Shown piece after piece: positions 1 to 11,223 of a stretch of DNA of 64,000 bases (positions are counted from its first letter, which is position 1; each line of letters starts with the position of its first letter). Made by a program: the position numbers and the translations under genes. The notes under the pieces were generated by a model. The model did not search any database, was not told the origin of the DNA, and worked only from the letters and a program-made list of their open reading frames with translations. Source of the DNA: Linyphia triangularis (Eukaryota; Arthropoda; Arachnida; Araneae; Linyphiidae); NCBI GenBank assembly GCA_963978545.1, contig OZ021729.1:10092001-10156000 (forward strand). Direction: 5' to 3'.

Positions 1-1458
1 TTCACGCTCAATGTAGTTTTCGAACAGGTTCTTAATTTAAAAAAAAATAATTGTTCGGATACTTTTTTATCATTTCATGTAAATATCAGAAATAATTTTC
101 ATTTGCATAATATTAAAAGAAAGATTGAATTTTTAATAAATATTTTTTGTGTATTAAATTAAAATGTTTTTGTTTTAAATTCAACATTTCTCAATATGTG
201 CCTTAGGCGTCTTGCAACATTCTAGTTCTAGAATACTAAAAATACTTTGATAACAAAATAAATTAATATTTGAATATGTTTTGGAAATTAGCGGCAAATG
301 TTTGATGAAGTTTCCATCACTTGCTTTTATTCTCTTCAGAATATATTCTGAGAGAGACTTGAGTGCCCTAGTCTTGAATGAAGTTGGTTCTAAAAAGCAT
401 TTTAAACTGTAGTGAAAAAGTAGGATTCGATATAAATTGCATTTATTGCAGATTATGAAGACTCACAAAATAAAACTTGTAGAAGTAAAGTGGTCAATTT
501 TTGAAGCTACCATCACATGAACAATTGTTTGTTTGGGTATCTAACAGTGGGAAGATAATGGAATAAAGACTAATTTATAAAACAAATTGTGCAAGTTTTA
601 TTTGTCACTTTAATTCATACAACTTACACACCAAAGTAAAAGATGGAGAAGTGGCTTCACGTGTTTTGGTATCTCATCTAACACCATTCAGAATTTTTAT
701 GAATTTTAAAAAATGTTAGCAGTTTAACAATGCATTCATCTGTCTAGGAAAAATTCTTCGAAACTGTTAGAAAATCAACTTTAAATGAGATGAACTTAAA
801 CTGATTTCAAAATATGTCATAACTTTTTTTTGTCTGGAAACTTCTTATGTGTTTAATTTTCAATGAAATATTTGGTTATTGGCTTTCAGTTCAAGTATTA
901 ATAAGTCTATTTTTGAACAGTTTCAAAATTCATTTTCCTGGCAAACTTGTAAATTCTTAATCTACTAGTATTTCTATTTGTATTTTATGAAAAATTCAGA
1001 ATGATATTTGGCGAGGTTTTAAAACTTGCAGCTGCATCTCGTTTTATAAACCTAACTTGTAAGTTTTATTATTTTAATGCAAGGGGTTTTAAAGTCTTTT
1101 TAATAATTTGCATTGAATATCTTGTCACACAATAAGAATTTATTATCGAAAGTAAGTACGATTAAAATATAATTAGCATATTGTTATTTAATAAAATGAA
1201 GTCAAAATTATTTTCACAACTCCCTACCTCTCTCAAATTCTGTTTAATCTACCAACATTTTACATGCTTCTGAAGTATTTTACCACCAGTAACAAACCTA
1301 GCAAAACACAGATAATTTTAAATATTACATCTAAGTATTTTAGTTAATGTCACTTAAAAGGTTTTAAGCATTTTGTTATTAATATTTGTATTCCGCTTTG
1401 AAATTTTTACGAGGCTAAATTTATCCTACATAATATTTATTTTCAATTTTCCACTTAG
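1..1458 (+). other. RELCH intron, no coding exon seen
   Basis: AT-rich sequence with no open frame resembling the RELCH block expected just upstream. A pyrimidine tract and CAG near 450 resembles an acceptor, but the following frame matches nothing. The stretch ends in the acceptor CCACTTAG at 1451-1458. Confidence 0.6.
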
Positions 1459-1565
1459 GCAGAAGATCGACAAGAACTTCTCGAATTCCTTCAGGATTTA
1501 CTTTCTAGTGTTTCGCTGAGTCATCTTCCAGATAGTAGCATCAAAGCAGCTCTTGTGGAATTGAG
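1459..1565 (+). CDS. RELCH: RELCH exon 1 of window
   Basis: Acceptor CCACTTAG before and donor GTATT after. It encodes a block starting AEDRQELLEFLQDLL, the HEAT helix that in RELCH follows the ...EEDRK.L motif. It ends two bases into a codon (AG), completed by the first base of the exon at 2943. Confidence 0.85.
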
Positions 1566-4500
1566 GTATTGTGATATTTATAAAGCTGTCATTACATTTA
1601 AGTGCAATAACAATGTTTAACAATAGTTTCGATAAGATTTCACATAATCAAAAGAGCATGGCATAATCTGTTTATATGATGGCTCTCATAGTGAGTTTAC
1701 ATTGCACAATACCTATTAGAGGGATGTACTTCATTAGTAAATCAAGCCTATTACAAAAACTATATCTGACTAAAATATTCTCATTTGACATAATATGAAA
1801 ACTGAAACTATAAGAAGAAAATCCAAAATTAAAACTATGTGCAACTAATGTGAAAAGCTTTAAAAATCTTTTACGAAAAACTGTGGCTAATGCTAGATTT
1901 ACTTATGAAGAATTCGTAACCGTGACTAACCAAATTGAAGCAATATTAAATTCTCGTCCTATTACTCCGCTCTCTTCTGATCCATCTGATCTTGAGGCTT
2001 TGACTCCGGGACATTTCTTAATAGGCCGTCCTCTTAATGCTTTGGCTGAACCTGACCACACTGATTTAAATGAAAATCGTTTATCCAGGTGGCAGAGAAC
2101 AACAAAAATAGTCCAAAATATATGGAAACGATGGAGTCATGATTATCTAAACAACCTCCAACAGAGATCTAAATGGCAGTTTGAAAAGGAAAATGTTAAG
2201 ATAGGAACACTTGTTGTTATTAAGGAAGACAACTTGCCAAGTTGTAAATGGCGTTTAGGTAGAATACTTGAAGTTATACCTGGTAAGGATAAGAAAGTTC
2301 GAGTCGTAATTGTTAAAACCGCTACTGGCTCATTTAAACGTAGCATTAGCAAAATATGTATTCTTCCTATAAGTGATAACAAGATTGTTGTAAAGTGAAT
2401 ACTTTAATGTGTATAATGTAATTTTACATTTTTATGTTTGATATGTCATTGTAGTTCGATGTGTTTTTGTTTTGAACTTATTTTTGTTCTTTATTTTATC
2501 TTTTATATGATAATTTTATTCATTTAATTTTGTTGAATGTTATAACATTGCAACGCCGGGCGGATGTTTGCGCCTGATTGGACGAGAACAATTTATCCTC
2601 GTGGTGTCTCCCCCTAGTGGAGAATACGCGAGAAGAGAAGCAGAACTGAATTGAATTTGAAAGGAGACACATGTCTCAAAATTGGAGCCGAGTGCTCAAC
2701 TATAAATAATTAACCTTAAAGAATTATAAATGTTTATCCGTGTAAGTAAATCTGTATTATGTGTGTGCCTTGTATGTCTTTAATAAATAATAGTAAAAAA
2801 TCTACAGTCCACTACTTTAAATTAACTTAACTGAGCTCCTGACACAAGTTACTGAGAATCAAGTGCAGTGTTTAAACTGGAGTATGAAGTAAGCTGTTTG
2901 TGAAACAGCTTACAGTACATGTATTTTTCTATCTTTTTACAGTTCTAAAAAAGCATACCATGAGTTGCTCCTGTCTGTCTTGTGGGAGGGTGTTGTACAC
3001 AACTCACCACTGGTCAGAGTTACCGCTGGGAGATTGTTTGAAATTCTTGTCGGAGTGGTCAGCGAAGGTCTTCTACGCACACGAGTCACTCCTGCACTAG
3101 TCACTCTGGCTAGTGATCCAGAAATGTAAGATAATCAGAAATATAATTAATATATATTGTCTCTTTCTTTGTGTATTACTTTGAAATGTTGTCATTGTCT
3201 TTGTTTTGTTAACTGCTACTGTTGACATGAAATTATTACATTGGTTCAATTGCATTGGAAATTATTACATTGGTGGTAATCGGGTGTTATAAGTAGAGAT
3301 GAAAACTGCCAAAATTTCAACAATATTGCTGTAATGTTTAAAAAGACATCCCAATTGTGGCCAATGTTGGCTCGTCTTGTTTGCGTGGCAAGTGTGATTG
3401 TATTTTTACAAACCTTATGAAGATTAGTATAAGCAAAAGCAACAAGTAATTATTTGGAATTAATTCTACTTGAAATACCTATAATTTTCTCTAAATATAT
3501 GTATATATATTTTTTTTAAAGATGTGTAATGTAGGAAATTCCTTATTCCGTTTTTGTGTACTAATGTCTGACTTTCAAGTTTTCATCTCTTTAAATTTCT
3601 TCAGGGCTTTCATAATGACTTATTTCTGAGCTAACTTCATCAACTTTGCGATTTCCACATTATTTTTAGATAATTTTTTACCCTAGAATAAATTGCTAAA
3701 TTATTTTACTTGTGTGCACCAAAATATTGTCATTTTTTTTACAGTGTTGTAAGAATTGCTACAGTGCCAGCATTTGGAGCAATCATGGAACTAAGTTCAC
3801 AAAGAGATGTAAGATATGGCATATGGTTCTACGACATTTTCATTTATTAAACCCTTTTACTATACTTAGTAGCCACTGTCATGCTCTATTACTTTAGTAC
3901 AGGTAACTCAAAGTCACGATTTCACTTCAGTGAAACCCTGTCACCAAGGCAACACTCCAGAAGACTGGTTTAGTTCATTATTTTTTCCCACATCAGTTCA
4001 GCTGATCAAACGGCATAGTGGTTAGCGTGCTAGCTTCTAGACCGCGAGGTTGTGGGTTTGAGTCCCGTGTAAGGCATGGGTGTTTGTACATGTATGTTGG
4101 CTTGTCTAATGACGAATGTTTTGGCACATTATAGCCCTCGTGTTGCTGATGGCGCCAGATAATCTGAAAGCATCCATCCATTCCACATCAGTTCAGGCTG
4201 ATCTGATCACTTCGCTTTGATGCGGTTAAATTTCGGAATTTGGACATATATACTATCTCTGAGCATTATTCACATGTAGGGGGAGCTTTATGGATAAAGA
4301 AGAGGGATTGTTTTATTTTGAGTTGCTTTTACTGATGTAACAAAGTATAGTTTTATTATCTTTTAATTATAATTACGAGGCATTTGCATATATAACTAAA
4401 CAGTTTAGTGTAATAATTTCTTTTTTTGTTCTTTACTTTATAGTTGAAACGTTAAAATATTAAAAGCAAAATATTTTGTAATTTTTCAGATTTTTTATTT

Positions 4501-7500
4501 AGTTTTCTAGCGCTAGTAATAATATGGCAGCAGATCAGATGGACACTTTTCTACAAATTTTTTGTTCAGAGTTCCTACGGTCATTGAAAGTGCTTTATAT
4601 TTTTAACTTGTTTTCAAGGCCTTGAAAATACTTAGAGGGGCTCAAAAATCCTTGAAAATGCTTAGAGGTCCTTAAGTCCTTAATTTTTACGGATGTTGTA
4701 TGCCCAACTGCAAAATTTATAAAATACAACTAAGACTTGCTATTCCAGCATGACCGCCAATTATCTGCACCATATCGGAATTCTCAGACATATTTATATT
4801 ATGCATGCGCCAACTTGTAACTTTTTTGGTAGAATATACTTTATTAAAAATTTATATATAGACATGATGCTTAAGAGCAAATTTTCAAAGGTCCTTAAAA
4901 ACATTATTTAGTTCCTTAAAAGTCATTGATTGTCATTCTGTGATTTGAGTGGGAACCTTGTTTTCCCACATCAGTTCAGGTTGATCCGATCACTTCGCTT
5001 TGATGTGGTTAAATTTCGGAATTGAACATGGATACTATCTTTGAGCATTATTCACATTTAGAGTGAGCTTTATGGATAAAGAAGAGGGATTGTTTTATTT
5101 TGAGTTATCTTTACTGATGTAACTAAGTATAGTTTTATTATCTTTTAATTATAATAACGAGACATTTGCATATTTAACTAAACAGTTTAGCATAATAATT
5201 TCTTTATACTTTGCTTTATAGTTTAAACATTAAAGTATTAAAAGCAAGGTTTTTTGTAATTTTTCAGATTTTTTTATTTAGTTTTCTAGCTAGTAATAAT
5301 ATAAAGCAGAGATGACAACTTTTTTACAAATTTGTTGTTGTTTTTATGGATTTTTACTTTTTTTAGCATTGCGATGAATGATTACAAGATACAATACCGA
5401 CCATTATATCAATGTAGCTTTTAATGAGAGCAACATAAATCTTGGCAATAGCGAAAGTACTAGGGAATTTCAAGTGTATTGGCAAAAGGTTGAAAAAATA
5501 TATTTCATGTAGATCTTTTCTGTAGGTTTCAAAGAACGACCGTAAAAGCGTAAAAGACTGCGGAAAATTCGTAGAAAAGTTAACATCTCTATAAATGTTT
5601 TCAATAAATGTGGGTGTGTGGTGTGTGGAAATGAATGATAGTATAAAAATTAATGTGTAATAAATTGTAAATTCCTGTATAGTGAATTAAATTATTTAAG
5701 TTCTCAACCTACAAATATGCCTTTATTTTAATACTGCACTTTATAATCTGTTTCTATTTTATGCTGCACTTATAGAATCTATCAAGTTTCCTCAAGCAGG
5801 TAATAACTGAGTAGGTTCTTGAATTTGATTAGATTTTTTTATTTCCGAATATTGTTGGAGTGTTTGGACTCAGTTTAATTAATAGTACTTTTTCTGTTGT
5901 GATCATTTTATTTCATATTCTACACTATAATATAATACTTAGGATTAGCCTAGAAATAAAAGCTATTTTTAAAGAACTATTATTTAAAATTAAAATTTTT
6001 ATATTCATTTAGTAGAAGCAATAACTAATACCTTAAAAGTAACCTTGTGTATCTAAAAAGTAACCTTGTGTACCTAAAAAAGTAACCTTGTGTACCTAAA
6101 AAAGTAACCTTGTGTACCTAAAAAAGTAACCTTGTGTACCTAAAAAAGTAACCTTGTGTACCTAAAAAAGTAATTCATTCTTTTTTCTCTTTGTATTGAT
6201 AATTATATCAATAAGATATTGTTTAAGTTAGTGTTTTTCATCCATATTCAAGTTCTTTTTAAAGTTGTTACAATGATCTTACCTTGTTTGCATATCTTGA
6301 ATATTTTAGTACTCAATTAGTAATTTTAATTAATGTCTAGTATGCATGAGAATGTTTTCCAAATTCTGATATATCTTGTACCGATTATCTTAACTTTGAA
6401 TCTTATTTATGATTCTTATTTTTCACAGCTTTTAGAAAAAGCTCATTTACAGTTACAAACATTCCTTGATGATCAACTATACAGAGATCAACATTTGCTG
6501 TATGTCGAAGTCATCAGGACTTTTGCAAAAATTGGTCCAAACACAGAGCCAAAGTTCAGAGATGAATGTATGAGTCATTTGTGCCATATATATTTGTCAC
6601 TTTTATTTCTTGTATATAATTTTTTTTTGCATAAGTAGATTTTGAACTTGATTGTAATCTAAGCTTACTTTTAAGTAAATTAAACTTACTCAAAAGTAAA
6701 TTAAGTTAAAGCTTGAATACAATTTTGCTCTATCAACATTTGTAAAATATGCTTTTTCCACCATGTATGGTTTAGAAGCATAAAAATCATCTATCAACTA
6801 GTGGTGAATAACTTTAAATGGGCTGAAATTATTGCTTTTCATTTTCCACTCATGAATGTTTTTAAATTCAGTATTTGTTTTATTTCAGTAGCAATTTAAC
6901 ATCTCTGGTTAATGTGAGTGGTAATTTTTATGATCATACACAAGTGTTCTCTATTAATCACTAATATGGTCATACAATCACATATCGCAGTCTCACTTGA
7001 ATATAAAAAATAATTTACATTCATAAGATTGTTATGGTTAAACATACAGTTGCAGTTAGTTATACTTCTATGAATGTACTAGTATGAATTTCTTTTCCTC
7101 TGTATAAAGTTTATATATAACCAATTTAGTATAATAAAAAAAAAAAAAAAATGTGACGAATATCTTAAACCTTCTACAAAATAAACAACTGAATTATTGC
7201 AAATTGCTGCACTAACAACATATTTCATACAATAATCTTTTGTAATACTTTTGTTATGCAGATATAAGTAAATATAGAGTTTAAAAACCAAACCATAATA
7301 GTATTTAATTAACAGCATATATTTAGCTATGGATTTTATTTCTCATATTTTATTATACAGTAAGAAATGAATCTTATATTTATGCATGTATTTTATATTT
7401 ATTTGTCATTTTTACAAACTAATTGGGTTGTAAAATGAACTCTTATCTTTGAGAAGTGAGTTAAAGAAGCGATTTGTGTTGGGGCATGAGAAAAGAGCAA

Positions 7501-10500
7501 GAGTAATTATGCTTATCTTTTATTTCAGTTGTTTTGCCTAGACTCACAGCTTTGGCAGCTGAAAATAACAGCACCACCAATGAAACTAAGAAAATGGACA
7601 TTGCACTTGCCCTTCTAGAAGCTTACACTGCTATGTCTTGTTGCTGTATCCTTTCTTTAAGATCTTTTGTATATATAAGACAAAGTGAAGAGTCAAATTC
7701 AACTTAGGGTTGAAGAATTTCGGTTAGTTTCACAGTAGAAGAAACTTCATGAAATGAAAGTATTAACTTTCTTAATTTAAAGTATATTAATAGGATATGA
7801 ATTAGCTAAAACTTATGAATTTAGCATATTTGGCAATATTTTGTTGAAATTTAATTAAAAAAATGTTACCAAATTGGTCTGCTATGCAACAGAAGCAAAT
7901 TATGGCTATGTATCAATGTTACCCTTCTACATGACTGATTGTCATGGCCTTTGTAAGATTTGTTTGAGCTTATCGCTGCAATTGTGTAGAAGATAATTTT
8001 TTTTTTTTTAATTAGCTAAATTTATTAGAAATAGAAAATTATTTGGCAACTCTACCTGTTACCATGCTAAAAGGAACTGAGTTCTTGATATCTACGCTAC
8101 ACGACTATAGCACATACACTTTTCTAGTTCCATTAAAATTCATTCAGTATTTTCTGACTAAAAGTGAATTTTTTATTAGTACACTTTTTAGCATGATAGA
8201 CACCATTGATAATTTTGCCTTTTCAGAATCAGCATGCTATGTTAGACCAATATATCTAAAAAACAGAGGCTAATTTTTTGGATGATTGCAATGTTTTTTA
8301 TGCCTGGCGGATGAGAAAGTAAACGGGATAAGTGTATTAAAAATTATAATTTTTAGTTTAAAGTATTTAAGTGTAAAACAATTTTACTCCTTCAATATTC
8401 CTAAGCACAAACCAACACTTGTGACTTTCAATTAAAACATCTTCTTATATGATCAATTTTAAATTTGTTAATCAATTTTTTTTTCCCAAGAGTAATGTTT
8501 TTTCCCAAGAGTTTTTTTTTTTTTTTTTATAATTGTTTAATGACAAATAATTCATTTATTTAAACTTAGCATTTATTATTCTCATGAATAAATATTCCTC
8601 AACAAATACAGTTATGAGTGAGCAGTTAATTGCTGAAGCTTTCTTACCAGGCTTGCGATGCTTAAAATCAGATCTTCAACTAATTGCACACGAATACGAA
8701 GATACAGTGAATACTATGATTCATGAGTTTGAAGGAAAGTTGGATATCGGAAGATCAGTTGATAAGTAATGCTTGATTATTAGTATATATTTCTAGTTTT
8801 TTAAGCATTGTTTTTATCTTATCTTACTTTTACTTCTGTACCTTCTAAAAATTCAAGCAAAATATTCTTCAAAATTTTTGCTTTTCCCATGGAATAAGCA
8901 ATCTCATATTTTGAAACTAAGTGTTTCATTTTATTTGTGATTTGATAGTGTTTCTTCCCTTTTATAGTTTTTTTATGCAATTTTTATCTTAACTTACTTT
9001 AACTCCTGGACCGTTTAAAAATTGGAAAAAAATATCCTTCAAATTTCATACTTTTCTCATGGAATAAGCAAACTCAAGTTTTGACCCTACAAGTTACTTT
9101 TCTGATTTGACATTATTCCAAATGTCAGAGCTTACAATCTGTTGTATCATGTTTGTTTGATATATGTAAAAGTACCCAGTTTAAAGAATATCCAGTGAAA
9201 CAAGTAATCTGAGTTTTTAGTAGTTTCCTTATTTGTCTGGCAGTCAGCTGAACTACCAATTTGAAATCTAGCTGACATACTTTTGTTTTGAAAGTTAATA
9301 ATCAATTGAAAGTTAATAATCAAGTGCAAGACAGATTATTTAAAATCTATTGTTCATGTGACCTTGTTTGGTGATGGTTGAAAAACTTACTTCATAAGAA
9401 TATAAGGAGTTTACATAGTTGGAGAAGAAATATTTGTGCTTGAGATGTGGGAATTGCATACTAAATAAAATTTGTGCATTACAATGATTAATGAGGAGAA
9501 TAAATGAAAGGACATGTGGTGAATGTAAGGACCAGGCAGGAATCGAACCCGAGACATCCAGTATGCTAGGCCAAAACTATAACAGGGTTCCCACTGTAAT
9601 CGGATTGAAAATCAATTACTTTCCAAGGACTTTTGAAGACCTAAATAATATTGTTGCGTAGATGGGTTCAAAAGACTTGGCCAAAGCAGATCAAAACTTG
9701 CAGAAATTTATTCCAATATAACTCTTCGCGGATTCCTTTACAACTCCAGAACTTCTTGTTCTAGTAAACTCAATACAGCTCTTTACACAGCAATAGAGTA
9801 CAAAACAGCAGTTAAAAACTAGATAAACAACTGCTACAAATCACCGCAAAACACAATGCAATACAGTTCGCTTTTAGAACTACTCTGAATGCTCATTGAG
9901 AGACAGCTAACTCAGTAACTCCAGTCAATTACCTGACTCATGGCCGGGCTTATATAGGAAAGTCAATCCTTCGTAAATCTTCTAGAGATAGAAATTTGGA
10001 GGACTTTCCAGATCGTAGTCGAAAAGTCCTATACATGTACATGGGGACCAAAAATGTCGCCAAATGGTCGCCAAGTTTATCTCCAAATTTGCCAAAAAAA
10101 ATTAGTGGCCAAATCCGTCGCCAACTTGGCGAGATTGCCATTACCATAATGTTAAATGCCCTACTTCTTGTAAAACTCGCTTTCCAGCGTTATCTCTGTA
10201 AAACTCGTTATAAAAAGCATTAAGACACTTATTGCAGGGAAGCCAAGTAAAGAACTCTTGCACTGCCTTATGCGAAGTGTACATAAATTGATATTTTTAC
10301 ATAATTATTGCTACGAAATATTTACAAATATACAGAAATTCGTAACAATATTTTAACGACCTTCGAACATTTGTTTTCATGCATCAGGTCTTTAATGTGT
10401 GGCTTTACAGCTGCTTTTCCCAGAACGTTAGTATCAAAATCTTTCATGTACAATTTGCATTTTGCCTTATAAGCAGACTTTAATGATGGTCTTTGATTTT

Positions 10501-11193
10501 TTTGCTCACTAAACGTAATCTCACATGTTCATCTCAGAGTAGAGTGTGTAACTAAAACCATTCGATTTTTACTCCACCAAATAGTAAATATGAACCAAAC
10601 GTTGTACAAGTTGACGTAAATACAAATATACCAAAAAAATTTGGCGTGGTGCAAATGATTGTTTATTTTCTAAACTAAAATTAGATAAGAAGTATTGTGG
10701 TTTTATTAGAAATGGTTTGATATCAATTCTTTTAAGAACTCTTTGAATATTATGAACAACTTACAATGTTATAATTGTAATTATTTTCAGAATGTTTAAT
10801 TTCCACCCCTAAATAACATAACTTATAATCAATTTAAATTTTTAAACAACCTCTATAATTTCTGTACATAATGTTTGAAGTTCATATATTAATTCATTTT
10901 AATACAAATTTATATTTGCAATAAGCTCTATAAAAAATATTGTTATGATGGCGAAAATTTAATCTATATTTGAAAAGAAATATGCTTAAATTGTAATTTT
11001 TTCTTTCTTGAAACTAAGACTAAACGACTTGCATCTATATTTACATTTTCATTTTAGTCGACCTCGTTCTTTGTCTGTCACCTCTCCAGGAAGCATGGAA
11101 GAAATGAAAAACAGAATGACCAAGATGTTTACAAACAGATCCACTGTATCAAGGCCTAACATCAATAGTTTATTTCAACTGCGCAAGAAATGA
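1459..11193 (+). CDS. RELCH: RELCH (KIAA1468), 3' part: last seven coding exons
   Basis: Exons at 1459-1565, 2943-3125, 3745-3808, 6429-6567, 7529-7645, 8612-8765 and 11058-11193 join in one open frame with AG/GT at every internal boundary and a TGA stop at 11191-11193. The product matches, from memory of the family, the C-terminal HEAT-repeat region of RELCH, including blocks such as YHELLLSVLWEGVVH, TPALVTLASDPE, VRIATVPAFGAIME, GPNTEPKFRDE and FLPGLRCLKSDL. In vertebrates RELCH binds active RAB11 and OSBP and tethers recycling endosomes to the trans-Golgi for non-vesicular cholesterol transfer. The N-terminal LisH, coiled-coil and first HEAT exons must lie upstream of the window. About 270 codons are present here, ending in a short basic tail (LFQLRKK). 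Introns are up to 2.6 kb and full of transposon debris. The last exons are duplicated at 16.2-29.1 kb. Family assignment is strong; exon borders were read by eye. Confidence 0.9.
1843..2398 (+). pseudogene. BEL/Pao retrotransposon, C-terminal integrase fragment
   Basis: The open frame ends in TGA at 2396-2398 and encodes the end of a BEL/Pao polyprotein. It includes the integrase C-terminal motifs ILNSRPITPLS, LTPGHFLIGRPL, RWQRTTKIVQNIWKRW and the DUF5641-type end KWRLGRILEVIPGKD. The DDE catalytic core and everything upstream are absent, so the copy is cut off near 1843, directly at AT-rich host sequence, and the ATG at 1850 is not a true start. It lies in the sense orientation in a RELCH intron and is followed 140 bp later by its own LTR. 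With no reverse transcriptase or 5' LTR in view, the copy is dead by truncation although the remaining frame is intact, which suggests a young insertion or a young deletion. Confidence 0.85.
2538..2846 (+). mobile_element. BEL/Pao 3' LTR
   Basis: Starts TGTTATAACATTGCAACG and ends CTCCTGACACA, so it has TG...CA termini. It contains an AATAAA near 2781 and a TATA-like element (CTATAAATAA) at about 2700. It directly follows the integrase tail, as a 3' LTR should. About 309 bp. Confidence 0.7.
2943..3125 (+). CDS. RELCH: RELCH exon 2 of window
   Basis: The tract TATCTTTTTACAG precedes the exon and GTAAG follows it. It encodes a helical block from SKKAYHELLLSVLWEGVVH to TPALVTLASDPE, very close to the vertebrate RELCH HEAT region. 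The splice phase agrees with both neighbours. Confidence 0.9.
3745..3808 (+). CDS. RELCH: RELCH exon 3 of window
   Basis: A 64-bp exon between TTTTTTTTACAG and GTAAGA. It encodes VVRIATVPAFGAIMELSSQ plus Arg-Asp, a highly conserved RELCH segment. It is short, but the phase is correct on both sides and the motif is diagnostic. Confidence 0.9.
3988..4207 (+). mobile_element. tRNA-derived SINE with target-site duplication
   Basis: A polymerase III A-box-like TAGTGGTTAGCGTGC and a B box GGTTTGAGTCCCG lie at about 4017-4066. The roughly 180-bp unit is flanked by a long imperfect duplication around CACATCAGTTCAGCTGAT (3988-4007 and about 4188-4207). A long duplication is typical of LINE-machinery insertion. 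The tRNA head does not fold into a full cloverleaf, so this is a SINE rather than a tRNA gene. Confidence 0.75.
4188..4553. repeat. direct repeat, left copy
   Basis: About 360 bp beginning CCACATCAGTTCAGGCTGAT. It recurs at 4966-5298 with scattered substitutions. The two copies are separated by the MITE at 4567-4960. No coding potential. Confidence 0.75.
4567..4960. mobile_element. CAGGG-type MITE, old copy
   Basis: Begins CAGAGTTCCTACGGTCATTG and ends GATTTGAGTGGGAACCTTG. It matches, over its length, the element at 31874-32263, whose intact ends read CAGGGGTCCC and GGGAACCCTG. Non-coding; no clean target duplication is visible for this copy. Confidence 0.65.
4966..5298. repeat. direct repeat, right copy
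   Basis: Second copy of the 4188-4553 sequence, same orientation. It ends where the 5308-5590 inverted-repeat element begins. Confidence 0.75.
5308..5590. mobile_element. MITE with AGAGATG ends
   Basis: Left end AGAGATGACAACTTTTTTAC and right end (reverse complement) AGAGATGTTAACTTTTCTAC form about 20-bp terminal inverted repeats around 283 bp of non-coding DNA. No exact target duplication was found. Confidence 0.6.
6034..6173. repeat. 22-bp minisatellite, about six copies
   Basis: The unit AGTAACCTTGTGTACCTAAA plus two A repeats with 21-22 bp spacing from about 6038; the last copies are identical. It lies in a RELCH intron. No spacers, so it is not CRISPR-like. Confidence 0.9.
6429..6567 (+). 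CDS. RELCH: RELCH exon 4 of window
   Basis: Acceptor TTTTTCACAG, donor GTATGA. It encodes LLEKAHLQLQTFLDDQ, then YRDQHLLYVEVIRTFAKIGP and NTEPKFRDE. The frame stays open upstream into the intron, so an apparent start at 6333 is not the gene start; splice phase and homology set the border at 6429. Confidence 0.9.
7529..7645 (+). CDS. RELCH: RELCH exon 5 of window
   Basis: Acceptor TTTTATTTCAG, donor GTATCC. It encodes FVLPRLTALAAENNS, then KKMDIALALLEAYTAMSCC. Its middle, near 7566, is the left breakpoint of the segmental duplication: the copy at 16219 begins inside this exon. Confidence 0.9.
8612..8765 (+). CDS. RELCH: RELCH exon 6 of window
   Basis: Follows AACAAATACAG and is followed by GTAATG. 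It encodes FMSEQLIAEAFLPGLRCLKS and DLQLIAHEYEDTVNTMIHEF, matching the last HEAT helices of RELCH. The upstream in-frame ATG at 8584 lies in the intron. A near-identical copy is at 25106-25259. Confidence 0.9.
9500..9582 (-). mobile_element. tRNA-derived SINE fragment
   Basis: The complement carries a B box (GGTTCGATTCC) and a tRNA-like head around CTAGCATACTGGATGTCTCG. The same fragment occurs in copy B at about 28150-28233. It abuts the CAGGG-type element that begins at about 9584. Confidence 0.55.
9584..10520 (-). mobile_element. hAT-like element remnant, split by an LTR
   Basis: Begins with a CAGGGTTCCCACT end at about 9584 and continues after the LTR (9652-10347). On the minus strand, about 10370-10480, the copy-B equivalent reads AKCKLRMKDFDI and LGKAAVEPHIKDQMH, resembling the N-terminal zinc-finger region of hAT-family transposases. 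It is heavily degraded. The copy-B version is at about 28234-28430. Confidence 0.5.
9652..10347 (+). mobile_element. solo LTR
   Basis: 696 bp from TGTTGCGTAGATGG to AAATTCGTAACA, with TG...CA termini and a 4-bp ATAT duplication on both sides (9648-9651, 10348-10351). It contains a clear TATA box in GCTTATATAGG at about 9948-9958. No internal retrotransposon region is present, so it is a solo LTR by recombination. It is absent from copy B at 28.27 kb. Confidence 0.75.
10660..10965. repeat. older direct repeat downstream of exon 6, left copy
   Basis: Sequence from CTAAACTAAAATTAGATAAG onward recurs, more diverged, at 12395-12690 and in both copy-B positions (about 28580-28885 and 30740-31060). 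The within-copy repeat is therefore older than the segmental duplication. Confidence 0.7.
11058..11193 (+). CDS. RELCH: RELCH terminal exon
   Basis: Acceptor TTTCATTTTAG. It encodes RPRSLSVTSPGSMEEMKNRM and a basic end before TGA (11191-11193). An AATAAA at 11218-11223, 25 bp past the stop, is the first candidate poly(A) signal. A copy at 28990-29125 differs at only three positions, all synonymous by eye. Confidence 0.9.
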
Positions 11194-11217
11194 CATTTTC
11201 GACTTTTACATTTTATA

Positions 11218-11223
11218 AATAAA
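11218..11223 (+). terminator. candidate RELCH poly(A) signal
   Basis: AATAAA 25 bp beyond the RELCH stop. In such AT-rich DNA the hexamer also occurs by chance, so use of this site, rather than one further down, is an inference. Confidence 0.45.

Noticed and set aside
6034..6173. CRISPR-like array
   Set aside because: Head-to-tail 22-bp repeats without spacers in a eukaryotic intron. The satellite at 56258-59515 and the 30-bp repeat at 63481-63604 are likewise plain tandem repeats.
6333..6638. A separate gene starting at ATG 6333
   Set aside because: It is RELCH exon 4 with intron read-through on both sides; only 6429-6567 is supported by splice phase and homology.
9950..10223. Overlapping ORFs of 65 and 75 codons on both strands
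   Set aside because: They lie inside the solo LTR and resemble no protein family.
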